DNA from: Artocarpus heterophyllus | Lineage: Eukaryota; Streptophyta; Magnoliopsida; Rosales; Moraceae | Reading direction: 5' to 3' | Assembly: GCA_025403435.1 (NCBI GenBank) | Contig: CM046354.1 | Location: 22,291,467-22,355,466 of the forward strand | Length of the DNA stretch: 64,000 nucleotides | Shown: positions 50,001 through 63,049 of the stretch, in pieces | How positions within the stretch are numbered: the first letter of the stretch is position 1 | Layout: each line of letters opens with the position of its first letter | The notes under the pieces: model-generated | What the model was told of the DNA's origin: nothing | What the model saw: the letters and a program-made list of their open reading frames with translations, nothing else | The model's database searches: none | Position numbers and translations under genes: made by a program

Positions 50001-51853
50001 AACTCTCTAAAACTGACTAAAACAAGTACCTAACACTACCAGTTTTTATAAACAAAGATCGTGTGACTATAAAATCATATTTTTCAAAAAACCAAGAAAT
50101 TATAGCGCTCTAAAAAGGTTATATAAGTCTAGGATTTAATGGATTACTAGTTTTGGGCATTATTTTATAGAGCGATTTTTATTTGAATCTTTGAGTTCTA
50201 CAGACTAGATTTTGTGAAGAGAAACTTTAATGGTTTTCAATTTGACACCAACTAAGCCATTATAAAAACCTGATATGACTATGATACTAGACATGGGTCC
50301 AATGCCCGTTTCAGTTTAAAAGACCGCTCGGGTCATAGTTTATCGGTGTAATGTATATGACGTTGTACGTTCATTTTTTAGTTTAAAGGGCTTAGAACCA
50401 ATTATGAGCCTTTTGAATGAGTTTATAATATGGCTAATTAGAACTTAGATTAAGAATCACAAATTTTAAAAAATGCTTAATTTAGTGGATTAAGGTCTAT
50501 AGATTCAATGACAATAGAAAATTAATTAATTATCAACTTTGATATGAACTATTGGCAATTAAGGAAAAATTTAATATTGTGGGGATTTAATTAAAAGTTA
50601 ATCCTTGTAATAAAAATTGCAAATTATATTATCAAAGAATTTCATTTTAAAAGAGTGATCAAATTCTTACAGATGTGCTAACGTTAAAAATAGCATAAAA
50701 TAGATTTTCTTACACACTCTTAATGGGTGTCATATATAGAATCATTCTCTAAGGAAGATAAGGAATTTCAAGTAAACTGAGATACCTACTAAAAGAAAAC
50801 AGGTCAGTAGCAATCTCACCTATAGTATGAATAGTTTTTAGATAAAATTGTTTTTACATGATTTCTAAAATTATGAAATGCTTGTTCATTGATGTGCCCT
50901 GCCATAATTCTGTTATGACATATTTATTATGATGTGTTAGCATCTTGAGGTATTAAAATATACTGTTTACGCACTTTTTAGCTAAGCACGATTTTAGTAT
51001 TGGTATATATTGTTATGTAGTAATATGTCATACTGTATACATATAATAAGACAAGTGAAACTAAGTAAGATAAGTAAGGGTGCTGTACCAACCTCTCGAC
51101 CCACAAAGAGGCTTAGATGCTAAAAGAATGGTGTTATTGGGACTTTGTGAATTCTAATGACTGAAATATAATTTATGAGCTCGGTGTGGTCAGGGACCTT
51201 GCAAACCTTGACTTCCTGCAGATTGCAAGCAATCGATACTATCACCTGAGCCCAAAGAATAAGATAAGAAAAAGAGTAATATTTAGGAAAATTATCATGC
51301 TAGTTTTTAAAGGATTAGGTTTTAACAAATTTTATATGTTAGTTTTAAGATAATGAATTATAAGAAAAATATATAATGATTTTAAGGAGGTTTTAAAAGC
51401 ATTTAAATTAGGTATTTATAGTGATATTTAATTTAGAATTGTTTTAGAAATATTTTCATTTAATTAATGAATGTTTTAAAGGAAGTAATTTTTAAATAAT
51501 TATATTTACGCTTAAAAGAAAAGTTTTAAAGAATTATTATTATTATTATGTTTTAAGAAATTAAGGTATGAAGCATTTAAAGAATTTACTTTTGGGAAAT
51601 TATTATTATGTTAAAACATAATAAATATAATTACGTTATTAGCATGTTCGAGGATTTAATATTATTATGTTAGATTTATGAAATTAATTTTGGAGAAATG
51701 ATTATTATTTCTTTTAAGATTATATGTTAAGGATTCAATATCATGATTTCATTTAAAAGAAATTGTTCCACAAATTTCAATACTTTATTATAAAGTATGT
51801 TTAAGTTTATGATTATGTAGTTAAGTAACAATCACGTAAGTAAGGTCGTTACA
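47066..51853 (+). repeat. 5' LTR, about 4.8 kb, Tekay/Del-like chromovirus family
   Basis: It starts TGTAATGACTAG (47066) and ends AAGGTCGTTACA (51853), followed immediately by a primer-binding site at 51856. It is homologous to the solo LTR at 37758-42701 but in the opposite orientation, at an estimated 85% identity where I compared the ends. It contains a (GAA)n microsatellite. Confidence 0.8.
48772..48812. repeat. (GAA)n microsatellite in the LTR
   Basis: About 13 GAA units. The repeat creates open frames with runs of Glu or Lys that are not genes. Confidence 0.95.
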
Positions 51854-54800
51854 ATTGGTATTAGAGCCGGTATCCTGCCATCCTACTCCAAGTCATCACG
51901 TGTATGCTATGCCACAGTCCAAGTAAGTTAAATTTAATTTATGCTAATTAGATTATAATAACTAATAGGTAATATCTTTTGCATAATGACACAACAAGAC
52001 GATCGATATACCAGCATGGTATAGGACATCCTTCCATCGCCGGACGCCGAGCCTAGTCACTACGACACACTAGATTACAAGAAGCTATACTGGATGTCAA
52101 CTTCCCAAATAGGTAATACAATACCTGGAAATGCGTGATCATGTTGATTGACATTTTAGATGCTCGACTCGTGGAGAATGAATCCGGGTGAGGACATATG
52201 GGGCTACATTTGTTGATTTGAAAAAGAATTTCTACCAAAACATTCCTTTAGGGTAAGCGAGGAACAGAGGAGCAAGATCGTCCTCAGAGGGCTACCATAA
52301 AAAATGTTGACATCAGAGTGCTATCCCTAGAGCTCATTTGAGTACTTGGCTAGAAAAGGTTTCCCAGCCAATCTCATTAACAACGGCATCAGTATCCAAC
52401 ATAGAGACAACTTAGAAAAGTAGATAGTCAACATATCTCTATAAGGTTAGTAATATACCATGATAAACAGTTGAGTAGGTCTATGTACGGTATAAGAAAT
52501 AGAATGTATGTATGAACAAGTTGTACCTTCTAGCAAGAAGAAGATTATGTTTTGTGACCTGTTGGAGACAATATAAAGTCTCAAATGCTAATAACAGATT
52601 ATGGTATGTATTGATTGTTGAAAAAAAGAAATGTGTGTGTTTAGCAATTCTATAATATGAAGGCATGAATGTGATCATTAATGTTTGTTAATAATATTAT
52701 AAACACATTACAACTTACAAGTATAGTGAGAGAGCCTAAAAGCAATTCAATGGGATCTAAACCCCTTAGGTTACGGTGATAGAAAGAGAGATCCTGTAAT
52801 ATATATATATAACTAAATATAGAATCTTGATAAGCATGAATGCATGAATTTTAATAGGGAATCTTGATGTCGATGGAAGTCTAAAGGATAGGTGAAGAAC
52901 TCCACATAGGTCACAGACTATTTATGGGTGGTTACTTCTAAATTAGTATTCGACCAAATCAATCCTGAAATAATACTTTCAAAGCAACATATCCCCTCCC
53001 CAACCTACAATCATGGAGAAAATAAGTTTTGTAGATCGGTTAAATAAAAACCTATATGTATTAAAATCAAGCCAAGTAGATATTGTAAAAGCAGAAAACT
53101 ACCTTTACTAACCAATGAGATGAAAGCAACATCGTAAGGATGACATACAAAAAGAATGACGTATACCTTTATTTCTCCATTCAAGAATTTAAGGAGAAAT
53201 AGTTTCAGATCAGTTCAATATCTAAATGATTCTGAGAGGAATACATAGCTTAGATAGAATAGTCAAAATAAGGGAAAATACTAGAACTTCTTAAGAAAAG
53301 ACATAGTCTGCTATACAACTTAATGACACTGGGACATCAATAGGTAGACAAACCAGCTTACAGATAAGCAAATCGAGATGATTCACTTAAGGATTTAAAT
53401 AGAGAACTCACAGATAAAGTAGTAGATTTATCCCATCGGAAGTACTAAGCTAAAACACCACCTCAAATAGGTGTGGTTCTCTTTTATCTATGAAGTCTTC
53501 ATATAGAAGAGAGATATAGAGTAGGTAAAGTCAGAGACCTTAGAGTCAAGCACCAAACCTTCACCAGTAACAAGATATTGTGAAATACGATGCATGAATG
53601 ATAGAATCCCATGAATGATAGAATCCCTACAACTAGCCAAGACATGCTGCTCAAGGAGAAACCTTCTATAGTTAATGGAAGAGTGAACTAATAAGATTAC
53701 CACTCAAACCTTTTAAGATAAAGTTAGATATGAAACCGGTGGTCGAAATATCTTTAAGTCATTTAGTTAAGAAAAATCATAAGTATATTTGGACATTTAA
53801 GACCAGTCGACTATGACATCAATCTAAGAAATGGATTTTTCTAGGATTTATAGTAAAAGACATCCAAGGTAAAGCCATAAAAGTTTACAGCACAATAGGT
53901 GAGAAGGAGTGACCTTCTCATGGAGCATCTATGTATCTTTTCCTATAAGATTATCGGTAGTAAGGATTAGAAAATCAAAGATGTCTAGTCAATATGATCA
54001 GTAAGTATAAGAGCAAGATGTCAAGGCTTGGGATGTAGTGACAGTTTAAGGGCCATTTATACACCCCTCTCGACGCCAATAAAAAAAGGCATGCTAGTGC
54101 AATAAGAAATAAGATAGGGGAGGATGACACATATTGTGTCCATTAATTATGTAGCGTTCTTGAAGTTAACAAGCATGTCGTGACAACAGGAGTTATACAT
54201 AAAGCAAGTAAGACTTATCTAAAGTCCTTCTAGCCTACATACGACTAATGAGGTTCGTCATTTAGCGAGTTAGAACACATGGCAACCAAATATTAGTAAT
54301 CATGTTGGGGTAAAATTGTTATAGATAACACTCTAGGATCATTGTGGCACAATAGAGCACAAGTTTTATGCAAGGGTTTAAGAAGAAGTACCAAGCCCAT
54401 ATTATTCATCTAAGGGATGGATGAACATGATAGGAGAAATAGATAGATTTTCTCTAGACGAGAGTTAGAAATTATCAAACCATGGACCTAGGCACCTGAA
54501 TATATCTCATAGTTATTTTCCCCACCTCCTGTCCATCAATAGAAATATAGAAAAAGTATAGTGCAAAGGGTGTCCATCATAACAAAATATATATATTATT
54601 CCTAGTATATTCATCCCTTCCTAGAAAGGAGACCTCATTAAGTTCAAGGTTGAACACCAATAGTTAGACTAATGAAACTCTAGAGGTAGATAATAGAATT
54701 ATGACCCTTAAATCTGATCATCAAGAATCATGATGCCATGTAATCAAAATCCTTGAACTAAGAATATCAGCAGAACCTTCACATCGAAATGCTAAAAATA

Positions 54801-55422
54801 TTGCCAAGATAGGATAATAGTAACAGAACTCGTTAGTTATATAATGAGGGAGACTAAAGACTCGATTAAGATAAGATTCAAATGACATAAAGGGAGTAGA
54901 GACATATGGATTATGTCTCGTCGAATGAGTCCACAGCTCTAAGTCTAGTTTTGAACTTGGCAATAAGAAGGAATAGAAGTAGCAGACTTTGTTAAAAGAC
55001 TTTCGAAGCCTAAAAATGACCATTACTAGAAAAAGTAGAGGCATCATAGGATGATTCAGGACACTCTACTGACCTAGAAAAAGGAAAGATATTTAGCCCA
55101 CCATATATCGTGACATTCCCATAGTAGAAATGGGATCAGTTAGGAATTTGAAGGAGAGATAATACCATATAAACTGTGAAAAATTGAGAGATAGCCTAAG
55201 TAGAATTATGCCATCAACCATAGAGAACCAGTTAGAGCTAGAATGACATGTGGTCCCTGAGGAAATAATTACTCGAAGAACTAGAACTACGATTCTAAGT
55301 AGATATAACATAGATAAGCCCCAACAAACCCCTTACAGATTAAAGGAAATAATGTAGGTTTGCTCTTTTTATGAGAGTACACCCACCTAGTAATACAAGG
55401 TTTAGTTCTAGAATGGCCATCT
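51854..55422 (+). pseudogene. Decayed internal region of the long-LTR chromovirus, interrupted by copia insertion
   Basis: It begins with the primer-binding site TGGTATTAGAGC (51856-51867), matching initiator Met-tRNA with one change. A gag-like region follows at about 51985-52440 (for example FEYLARKGFPANLI in one frame), riddled with stops. The remaining 3 kb shows no recognisable protease, RT or integrase motif to me, so it is either heavily decayed or non-coding. At 55423 a copia LTR begins, so the rest of this element would lie beyond that insertion, outside the window. Confidence 0.55.
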
Positions 55423-56852
55423 TGTTAGACATGTATGCTCTAAGGAGTAAAAATGTAATACGTTTTTGGAGACATTTTTTATCAATAAAGAATTTATTCA
55501 TTTATATATACCAAATATTGTCCTCTTTACGTTCATATTTGTTGAATGTATGATAAGCAAACAGTAGTCTGAGACTGTCAGTCTAAACCTTAAGAGTTGG
55601 GCATATAATGGGATGATTATGCGGTAGACACGACTCTTAAGGTGATGGTCTAAAATATATGATCCGCAATCGAGGGAATAAAGTTGGGCGCTTTATTCAT
55701 GTAAAGATTGTTATGTTGTCTATATCCCTTTTGGGAGATGGTTTGTCTTGGCCATCGGAGTTGGACTCCGTGAATAGAAACATTGGCGCATTGTCATAGG
55801 TGACGATGTGTTGGATCGGGACATAAAGTGAATTGATTTGGATTAATAATTCTGTCTTGTCAAATCAATTCACTTTAGACAATCATTTGTATTGTATCTT
55901 AATCCTGAGATGAATAATGGGCCCGTTGTCTCGACTTGTGTCTTTTGATGTACCAATGGGTGACTCCCACATCTCTATAGTGGCATGCATGCCGGTACGT
56001 TGGAGGCATGACTCTTGGTAGCGTAGACTTGTTATTCATAGATATGGAATCCATAGCTCCTCTTTAGGAGTAATGATATCCTCTTATATGCGTTGTCCTG
56101 TAATTGGAAAACTGGAGCGCTCAACCATTTGGATACATAGGTGTAACCGAATGGTATACTATCTTTGGATGGTAAGTTTTCTAATGGTGAGACAATGGAA
56201 CGTAAGATAAAAATAATCGGGAAGGTAAGACAGAACTTGTCCTTAAGCCGATTATGGATGATCATATGGGGATGCGATACACTATGATATGTCATGGAGA
56301 CTTAGCTACACGAGCTTCGTAATTCTATAAAGTTCGAGAGTGCAGCTCCAAGCTTTTAGTGGAGTAGCGTTGGAGTTGATAATTGTGAAATGTATATCTG
56401 GGATATTGGGTTTCATAATTATCATGAGCTTGAACTTTATAGGTCCATTTTGGTCCCCTTTGCTAGCTCACAAAATCCTGTAACGACACGGCGTGCTTTT
56501 CCAATAATTGGTGACTTATGTCGGATTTATCAGATTGGTTTAAAATTTATAAGAATCAAATAATTCATGTCTGTTTATCGGTTGAATTAATTATGTAAGA
56601 AATTAGTTCAAGATGAACTTGTTGAATTATGGCGTTCGGATAATTCTTGTCTGTTTATCGGTTGTTTTAATTTTGGACAATTAGAACAAGATAAACTTGT
56701 AGAATTATTGTGAATTGATTTATTTTCTTAGAGATTATCTTGATAAAGTTTGTTTTGATCAGATATCTTTTCTATTGGGCTATTTGAATCAAAACTGAGA
56801 CTTTATCCTTTAGAATCTCGGGTGGAAAAAAAAAGATTCGCGGAGATTTTTT

Positions 56853-56942
56853 CTCGGCAGTTCGGCCTGCCGATCAGAAAGTTCGGCCTGCCGAACTGGC
56901 CAGTTCGGCCTGCCTATCTCACAGTTCGGCATGCCGACCGCG
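56853..56942. repeat. GC-rich near-palindromic repeats upstream of the LTR TATA box
   Basis: Units of TTCGGCCTGCCGA type occur four times with about 22-bp spacing, one altered to CTGCCTA and one to CATGCCGA. This is the same motif as in the leader array. Confidence 0.85.
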
Positions 56943-57056
56943 ACAGCTAAGATTACGCGTTTTTCACGCGTATCTTATCAGATATTGATCTGAACTTGAT
57001 TCTATTTCGATTTTTGAGACCTAATCTGATATGGACTGACCCCAAGGACCAATAGG

Positions 57057-57064
57057 TATAAAAA
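57057..57064 (+). promoter_or_regulatory. TATA box of the C1 LTR promoter
   Basis: TATAAAAA follows AATAGG. It is conserved as TATATAAAG in both LTRs of the minus-strand copy. It predicts transcription start near 57090. Confidence 0.6.
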
Positions 57065-57457
57065 GGGAGTGAGTCTAATGATTTACTCAGATCAATTTGA
57101 GAGATTAAGAGTGATACTCTTCTAGTGAGCATCTAAAACTCCCTGAGAGCTTTTGTTCACAAATCACGAACACTAGCTTTGGGTTCTCTCTATTGGTTGG
57201 AAGGAGAGTCACCGGTGGAAGAGCTGTACGTGTGAGCCCACACTCACTCCGGTTGTGGATAGAGAATAGCAAAGAAGACCAGTTGGTTGAGGCTCTTCTG
57301 GAACGTTACTTCTCTACACAGGTCGCGGAGGTTCTTCGGCATACTGAGGTTAGTAAGATCTGTTTAATTTATACATATAACATGTCAAACTTGTGTTTTG
57401 GAAAATACTCTGATGAAAAATTTTTAAAATTCCGCTGCGCACTTTGTTTCCAACAAT

Positions 57458-57469
57458 TGGTATCAGAGC
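57458..57469 (+). promoter_or_regulatory. Primer-binding site of plus-strand C1 copia
   Basis: TGGTATCAGAGC, complementary to the 3' end of initiator methionine tRNA, 2 bp after the LTR end. Confidence 0.95.
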
Positions 57470-57960
57470 CGAGGTTTTTACATAAATTTGCAAGTTTGTG
57501 ATCATGTTGTATGCATAAATTTTGTGATCTTAATCTATCCAATGCTTGAATTAAATTTTATAGAGAGATGGCACTCTAGGTTTCTATATAATATATATGT
57601 TGTCATGGATTATATGGTGAATGTTTATTAATTAATTATGGTTGATTAAATTGTTGTTTAATTATTTATTAATTAATTAATACCGGTTATGGTTCCTTAG
57701 AGGTTAGAATGTGTATCTAGGTTTTTCATGTAATTAGATGGCGGACTATCATCTCCGTCTAGGAATTATTATTTAATTTGTAAGAATTTTGTAATTAAAT
57801 AATTATTCGGAGAAGACGGAACGAGAAGTCGGATCTTGAAGATAGATGATGGCGCCTCCAGGTATTTCCTGAGTCTCTAATTTTATGTTTTTGAATTGTT
57901 GAAAATAAAATTGATGAATTGCATTAAAATTGTATTTTCTGGATTGAGGGTTTTCTGCTC

Positions 57961-58150
57961 GGTCGGCATGCCGGACCTCACAGTTCGGCAGGCCGAAGGT
58001 CACAAATCGGCAGGCCGGACGTACGGTCCGGCAGGCCGACAGTGGGGCAGAAATTTTGATGCTCTGCCGGCAGGCCGAACCTTCATGTTCGGCAGGCCGA
58101 ACCACCATGATCGGCAGACCGATCACCCAGATCGGCCTGCCGACCGAGAG
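57961..58150. repeat. Array of GC-rich near-palindromic repeats in C1 leader (plus-strand copy)
   Basis: About nine units of TCGGCAGGCCGA type. The array opens GCTCGGTCGGC and closes GCCGACCGAGAGC, so the whole block can also pair end to end. It corresponds to 32491-32681 in the other copy. Confidence 0.88.
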
Positions 58151-59112
58151 CTGCCAGGCGTCCAAAAAAGGTGCGATTTTTTCAGTGCAGTTTTAATTTT
58201 ATTTTTGGGACGATTCTGAGAAACATTAAATTTGGATATGACCGGAAATATGAAGTATTCGATTCATACGGGATTGAGGACTTGAAGATGGATATTACAT
58301 GAAAAAGGATACAGCTTAAGGATTCAAGGATGAAGAATCGATAAATGTCTCGATTATTCTCTTGTAATCTTATTTTTTCTATTCTCTAGGGTGGAACCAT
58401 AATATTACGGTTATTATTATTATGCTTGTAGCTTTGCTTGATTGCTTTGCTTGTCTGCATTATAATATGATTTACCATGTATATTGATAACATGTCATAT
58501 AGAATAGGGAGTGCCGCTCATATTAAAATTGTTCATGCATAATTTTAAAATAAAACCTTGACTTCAAAAGATTGAGTGGGAGAAAGTTTTCGAAGAGAGA
58601 ACCTAAGGCCTCCATCGTTGGTCCATAGGAAGAACATGATGGTCCCAACCCCTAGGAAGGGATTTCTATCATGTACCAGACTGGATCTCTGAAAGGATAA
58701 GGTATTTTAGTATGATTTATGGTTGCACACCCCTAGGTGGTGATTATAAATCATGGATAAAATATTAAAACGGTGGTTATACACTCACGTTAACTTTATT
58801 ATTAACCTCCCCTAGGAGCTCTGTTAATAAAATTAATGGCCAAAGAAACGATTATTAGTATATGCTGGATCATACGGGTCCTGGATGGCATATATTAATC
58901 AGGAGGGGATCCGTGTTCCTGATTGAATTTGGCATGACTCCCCTAGGAGCTTGTTGAATTCTGAGTTGGGAATTATCGTTGTAAGGTTGTGATATTTTCA
59001 AGGTTTTGACACATAAACACATTTGTATAATTTTACATGATTGTGTTATCTTACTAAATTATTATATATGTTTGCTTATGTTTGGTATATGATTCTTTAT
59101 TGTAGATTGAAA

Positions 59113-62100
59113 ATGTCTAAAAACGCTTTATCATCGATTCTTGACAAAAACCAATTGACCGGTGAGAACTATAATGATTGGAAACGGAACCTGGACATCG
59201 TCCTTTCCTTTGAGAAACTGAAATATGTTCTGACAACTCCTTGTCCTCCCGAGCCTACGGGAGACTCAAGTAATGAGCAATTCCAAGCGTACGAACGCTG
59301 GAAAGATGCTAATGATCAGGCCCGCTGCTATGTTATGGCTAGCATGAATAACGTGCTGCAGGCTCAACATCAGGATTATGAGACTGCGAAGCAGATCTTG
59401 GATAATCTTGAGGACATGTTTGGAGGCCAGGCCATAACAAAGCGGCAAGGGGCGCTTCGGAAACTCTTAAACTGTAGACAGAGACCGGGGACATCTGTAA
59501 AGGAGCACATGATGTTGGTCATGGGTTACCTCGCTGAGGCTCAAACCAATGGAGCCGACATCGATGCTGAAACTCAGATGACTATGGTCTTTGAGACTCT
59601 GTCTAAGGAATTTATTCCGTTTAGAGCTACTTTTAATCTAAGCAATAGACGGGATATGACCTTGACAGAACTGATGAAACAGTTACAAGAGTTTGAACTG
59701 CTGATCAGGGAGTCTCCTGCTGGTGGAGAGGCCAATATGGTAGCTGCTTCTGGTTCCAATCCTAACTCTGGGAATGGAAAGAAACAACGGGCCAAGAGTG
59801 GGAAGTCTTCTATTCCTATTGCTACCAAGAGCAAGAAGAAGAAGAAGAAGAACCCAAAGAAGCTTAAGTGCTTCTTTTGTGGTAAGGTCGGGCATATAAA
59901 GAAGCATTGCAAGGACTTCCTTTCCAAGGGAGGTAGGTGTGATCTTCTATATTTAGAAACTTGTTTGGTTGAGGAATCCAGTGACATTTGGGTCATAGAT
60001 TCTGGTGCAACTAATCATGTTTGTGTTTCTCTGCAGGGATTCAAAGAAACGAGAAGTCTACTTCGTGAAGACTTAACGCTTCGGATGGGCGATGGATCCT
60101 TGGTCTCAGCGGAAGCAGTGGGAGATGTCCATCTTTATTTTGATAATTATAGGAGTTTAATTTTGCAAGATTGTTTTTATGTTCCTAAATTTAAAAGGAA
60201 TTTAATTTCTGTATCTTCTTTATTTAAAGACTCCTACGTGGTATCTTTTAATGAAAAAGTGGTGATTCGTAAAAACAAATCTTTTATCTGTTCTGGATGG
60301 ATGCAAAATAATCTATATTTTATCAAACCTAAGATGGACTTGTTGCTTAATGCTGAGATAAATGATAATAACTCAAAAAGACTTAAAACTTCTCACTCTA
60401 ATAAGACTTATCTTTGGCATTTGCGCCTTGGCCATATTAACCTAAATAGGATTCAAAGGTTGGTAAGGGATGGACCTTTAAGTCACTTAAAGGTGGAATC
60501 TATACCTCAATGTGAGTCTTGTTTGGAGGGTAAAATGACCAAAAGACCATACGGGTCTAAGGGCAATAGGGCCGAAGGGGTTCTAGAACTTGTGCATAGT
60601 GATGTTTGCGGACCGATGAACATCCGGGCACGAGGAGGGTATGAGTACTTCGTTACTTTTGTTGACGATTACTCTAGATATGGGTATGTGTACCTAATGC
60701 ACCACAAAAGCGAAACTTATGATAAATTCAGGGAGTTTCGAGCTGAAGTGGAAAAGCAATTGGGTAAACCCATAAAGGCACTTCGATCTGATCGAGGTGG
60801 GGAATACCTTTCTGATGAGTTCTTGGGACACTTGTTAGAGAATGGGATTTTATCCCACTTGTTAAACCCATAAACCCATAAACTTTGTTGGACATGATTC
60901 GGTCTATGATGAGTTATTCATCATTGCCTTTATCCTTTTGGGGATATGCACTACAAACCGCATATTATCTTTTGAACAATGTGCCTTCAAAATCGGTCCC
61001 TAAAACTCTTCACGAGTTGCGGACAAGACGGAAGACATCCTTAAACCATATTCGCATATGGGGATGTCCAGCTCATGTCCTGTTTAAGGATCCGAATAAG
61101 TTGGAAGCACGTTCAGAAGTTTGCGTGTTTGTAGGATATCCAAAAGGGACTAAAGGGGGTTATTTTTATAACCCAAAGGAAAATAAAGTCGTGGTTTCAA
61201 CTAATGCAACTTTCCTTGAGGAGAGTTACATGAACGACTTTAAACCTCAAAGCAAAGTGGTGCTTGAGGAGTTGAGGGGTAATCCGTATACTCCGAAGGT
61301 TCCGAACGAAACCATTCCGATCGGTGTAGAAAAACCAAACAAACCTGAACAACAACCTCAGGGGCTTCGGCGTAGTGGGAGGATCGGGTGTCAACCTGAG
61401 AGGTATATGTTCAATGGGGAGGTCTTTTTGGCTGAACCGGATGAACATGACAGGGATCCTTATACTTACGCAGAAGCTATGGAGGATGTTGATTCAAGAC
61501 TCTGGACAGAGGCCATGAACATTGAGATGAAGTCTATGGAGACTAATCGGGTCTGGGAGCTTGTGGATCTTCCCGAAGGGGTAAAACCCATAGGGTGTAA
61601 GTGGATCTACAAGAGGAAAAGAGGAGTGGATGGAAAGGTCGAAACCTTTAAGGCTAGACTGGTAGCTAAGGGTTATACGCAAAAGGAAGGAATCGATTAT
61701 GAGGAAACCTTTTCGCCTGTAGCCATGCTTAAGTCCATCCGGATTCTCTTGTCCATAGCTGCCGCTCTCGACTACGAGATTTGGCAGATGGATGTCAAGA
61801 CGGCTTTTCTGAATGGCTATCTTGATGAGTCCATTTATATGGAACAACCAGACGGGTTCAAGGTCACGGGTCAAGAGGGTAAGGTTTGTAAGTTGCTAAA
61901 GTCTATTTATGGACTTAAGCAGGCTTCTCGTTCTTGGAACATAAGATTTGATCAAGTGATCAAGACTTATGGGTTCTCACAAAATGTGGATGAACCATGT
62001 GTTTACAAACACATTAAGAATGGGAAGGTGGTTTTTCTACTACTTTATGTAGATGACATTCTGCTAATTGGCAATGACGTTGGGGCGTTGTCATCGGTCA

Positions 62101-63035
62101 AATTATGGTTGACCAAGCAGTTTGACATGAAGGACTTGGGTGAGGCTAATTTTGTTCTCGGTATCCAGATCTTTCGGGATAGGAAGAACAAAATGATAGC
62201 TTTGTCACAGGCCAGCTACATAGATAAAATTCTCAGGAGGTTTGCAATGCAGGATTCCAAGAAAGGTGGGCAACCATCTAGGTCTGGAATTACTCTTTCT
62301 AAGAAAGACTCTCCAAAGTCTTATGAAGAAAGAGAATACATGAAGAAGGTGCCTTATGCTTCGGCAGTAGGTAGTCTCATGTATGCCATGCTTTGCACTC
62401 GACCAGATATTAGCTATGCGGTCGGGATTGTGAGTCGATTTCAGGCGGATCCAGGACCAAACCATTGGGTTGCGGTAAAGCATATTTTCAAGTACCTGAG
62501 AAGGACTCGAGGGTATATGCTTGTGTATTCGGGTGAGGATTTAACTCCTCTAGGATACACTGATTCGGATTTTCAATCCTGCCTGGATTCTAGGAAATCG
62601 ACTTCAGGGTTTGTGTTTACTCTAGGTGGCGGTGCCATCAGTTGGAGAAGTGCGAAGCAAGATTGCACTTCGGATTCAACGATGGAGGCCGAGTATGTGG
62701 CGGCTAGTGATGCTTCGAAAGAAGCAGTGTGGCTCCGCAAGTTCCTTGGGGATCTTGAGGTAGTTCCTGGTGTGGATAAAGCGGTATCACTGTACTGTGA
62801 TAACAGTGCGGCGGTAGCTAATGCTAAGGAACCAAGATTTCACAAGAAGAGTAAGCATATTGATCGGAAGTATCATGTGATAAAGGACTTCGTTGAGAGC
62901 GGGCATGTCACGGTGTGCAAGATCGCGTCAGAGGACAATTTAGCTGATCCATTTACGAAGACACTTTCTGGGAGAGTCTTCGAAAGGCATGTGGAAGCTA
63001 TGGGGATGCGAAATTTGCAGTATTTACTCACTTAG
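59113..63035 (+). pseudogene. C1 copia gag-pol polyprotein, single lesion in integrase
   Basis: The first frame runs from ATG 59113 to a stop at 60873. It covers gag, an intact zinc knuckle (CFFCGKVGHIKKHC, about 59867-59908), protease (DSGATNHV), the integrase zinc-binding region (LWHLRLGHIN to CESC) and two catalytic aspartates ([17 protein letters not shown]). Then about 50 bp present in the sister copy are replaced by about 20 bp of filler, causing a frameshift and stop and removing the VERRN motif with the third catalytic residue (Glu). The frame resumes near 60885 and is open to 63035, covering the integrase end, RT ([11 protein letters not shown]) and RNase H ([10 protein letters not shown]). 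Apart from that one lesion I see no stop or frameshift. Confidence 0.93.
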
Positions 63036-63040
63036 TGCAA

Positions 63041-63049
63041 GTGGGAGAT
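63041..63049 (+). promoter_or_regulatory. Polypurine tract of plus-strand C1 copia
   Basis: GTGGGAGAT directly precedes the 3' LTR start TGTTAGACA at 63050. The same tract precedes the 3' LTR of the minus-strand copy (complement at 27554-27562). Confidence 0.8.

Larger units (their letters stand above)
55423..57455 (+). repeat. C1 copia 5' LTR (2033 bp)
   Basis: It starts TGTTAGACATG and ends TTTCCAACA. A TATA box (TATAAAAA at 57057-57064) sits about 400 bp before the end. Four GC-rich near-palindromic units occupy 56853-56942, about 115-205 bp upstream of the TATA box, in the position of a U3 enhancer. Confidence 0.95.

Noticed and set aside
56032..56295. 87-codon minus-strand frame present identically in both C1 LTRs
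   Set aside because: It is in the LTR, antisense, and broken in the older LTR copies; identity reflects recent LTR duplication, not coding constraint.
57961..58150. Regularly spaced GC-rich palindromic repeats resembling a CRISPR array
   Set aside because: This is a plant retrotransposon leader; units vary in sequence and orientation, spacers are not unique cassettes and there are no cas genes.
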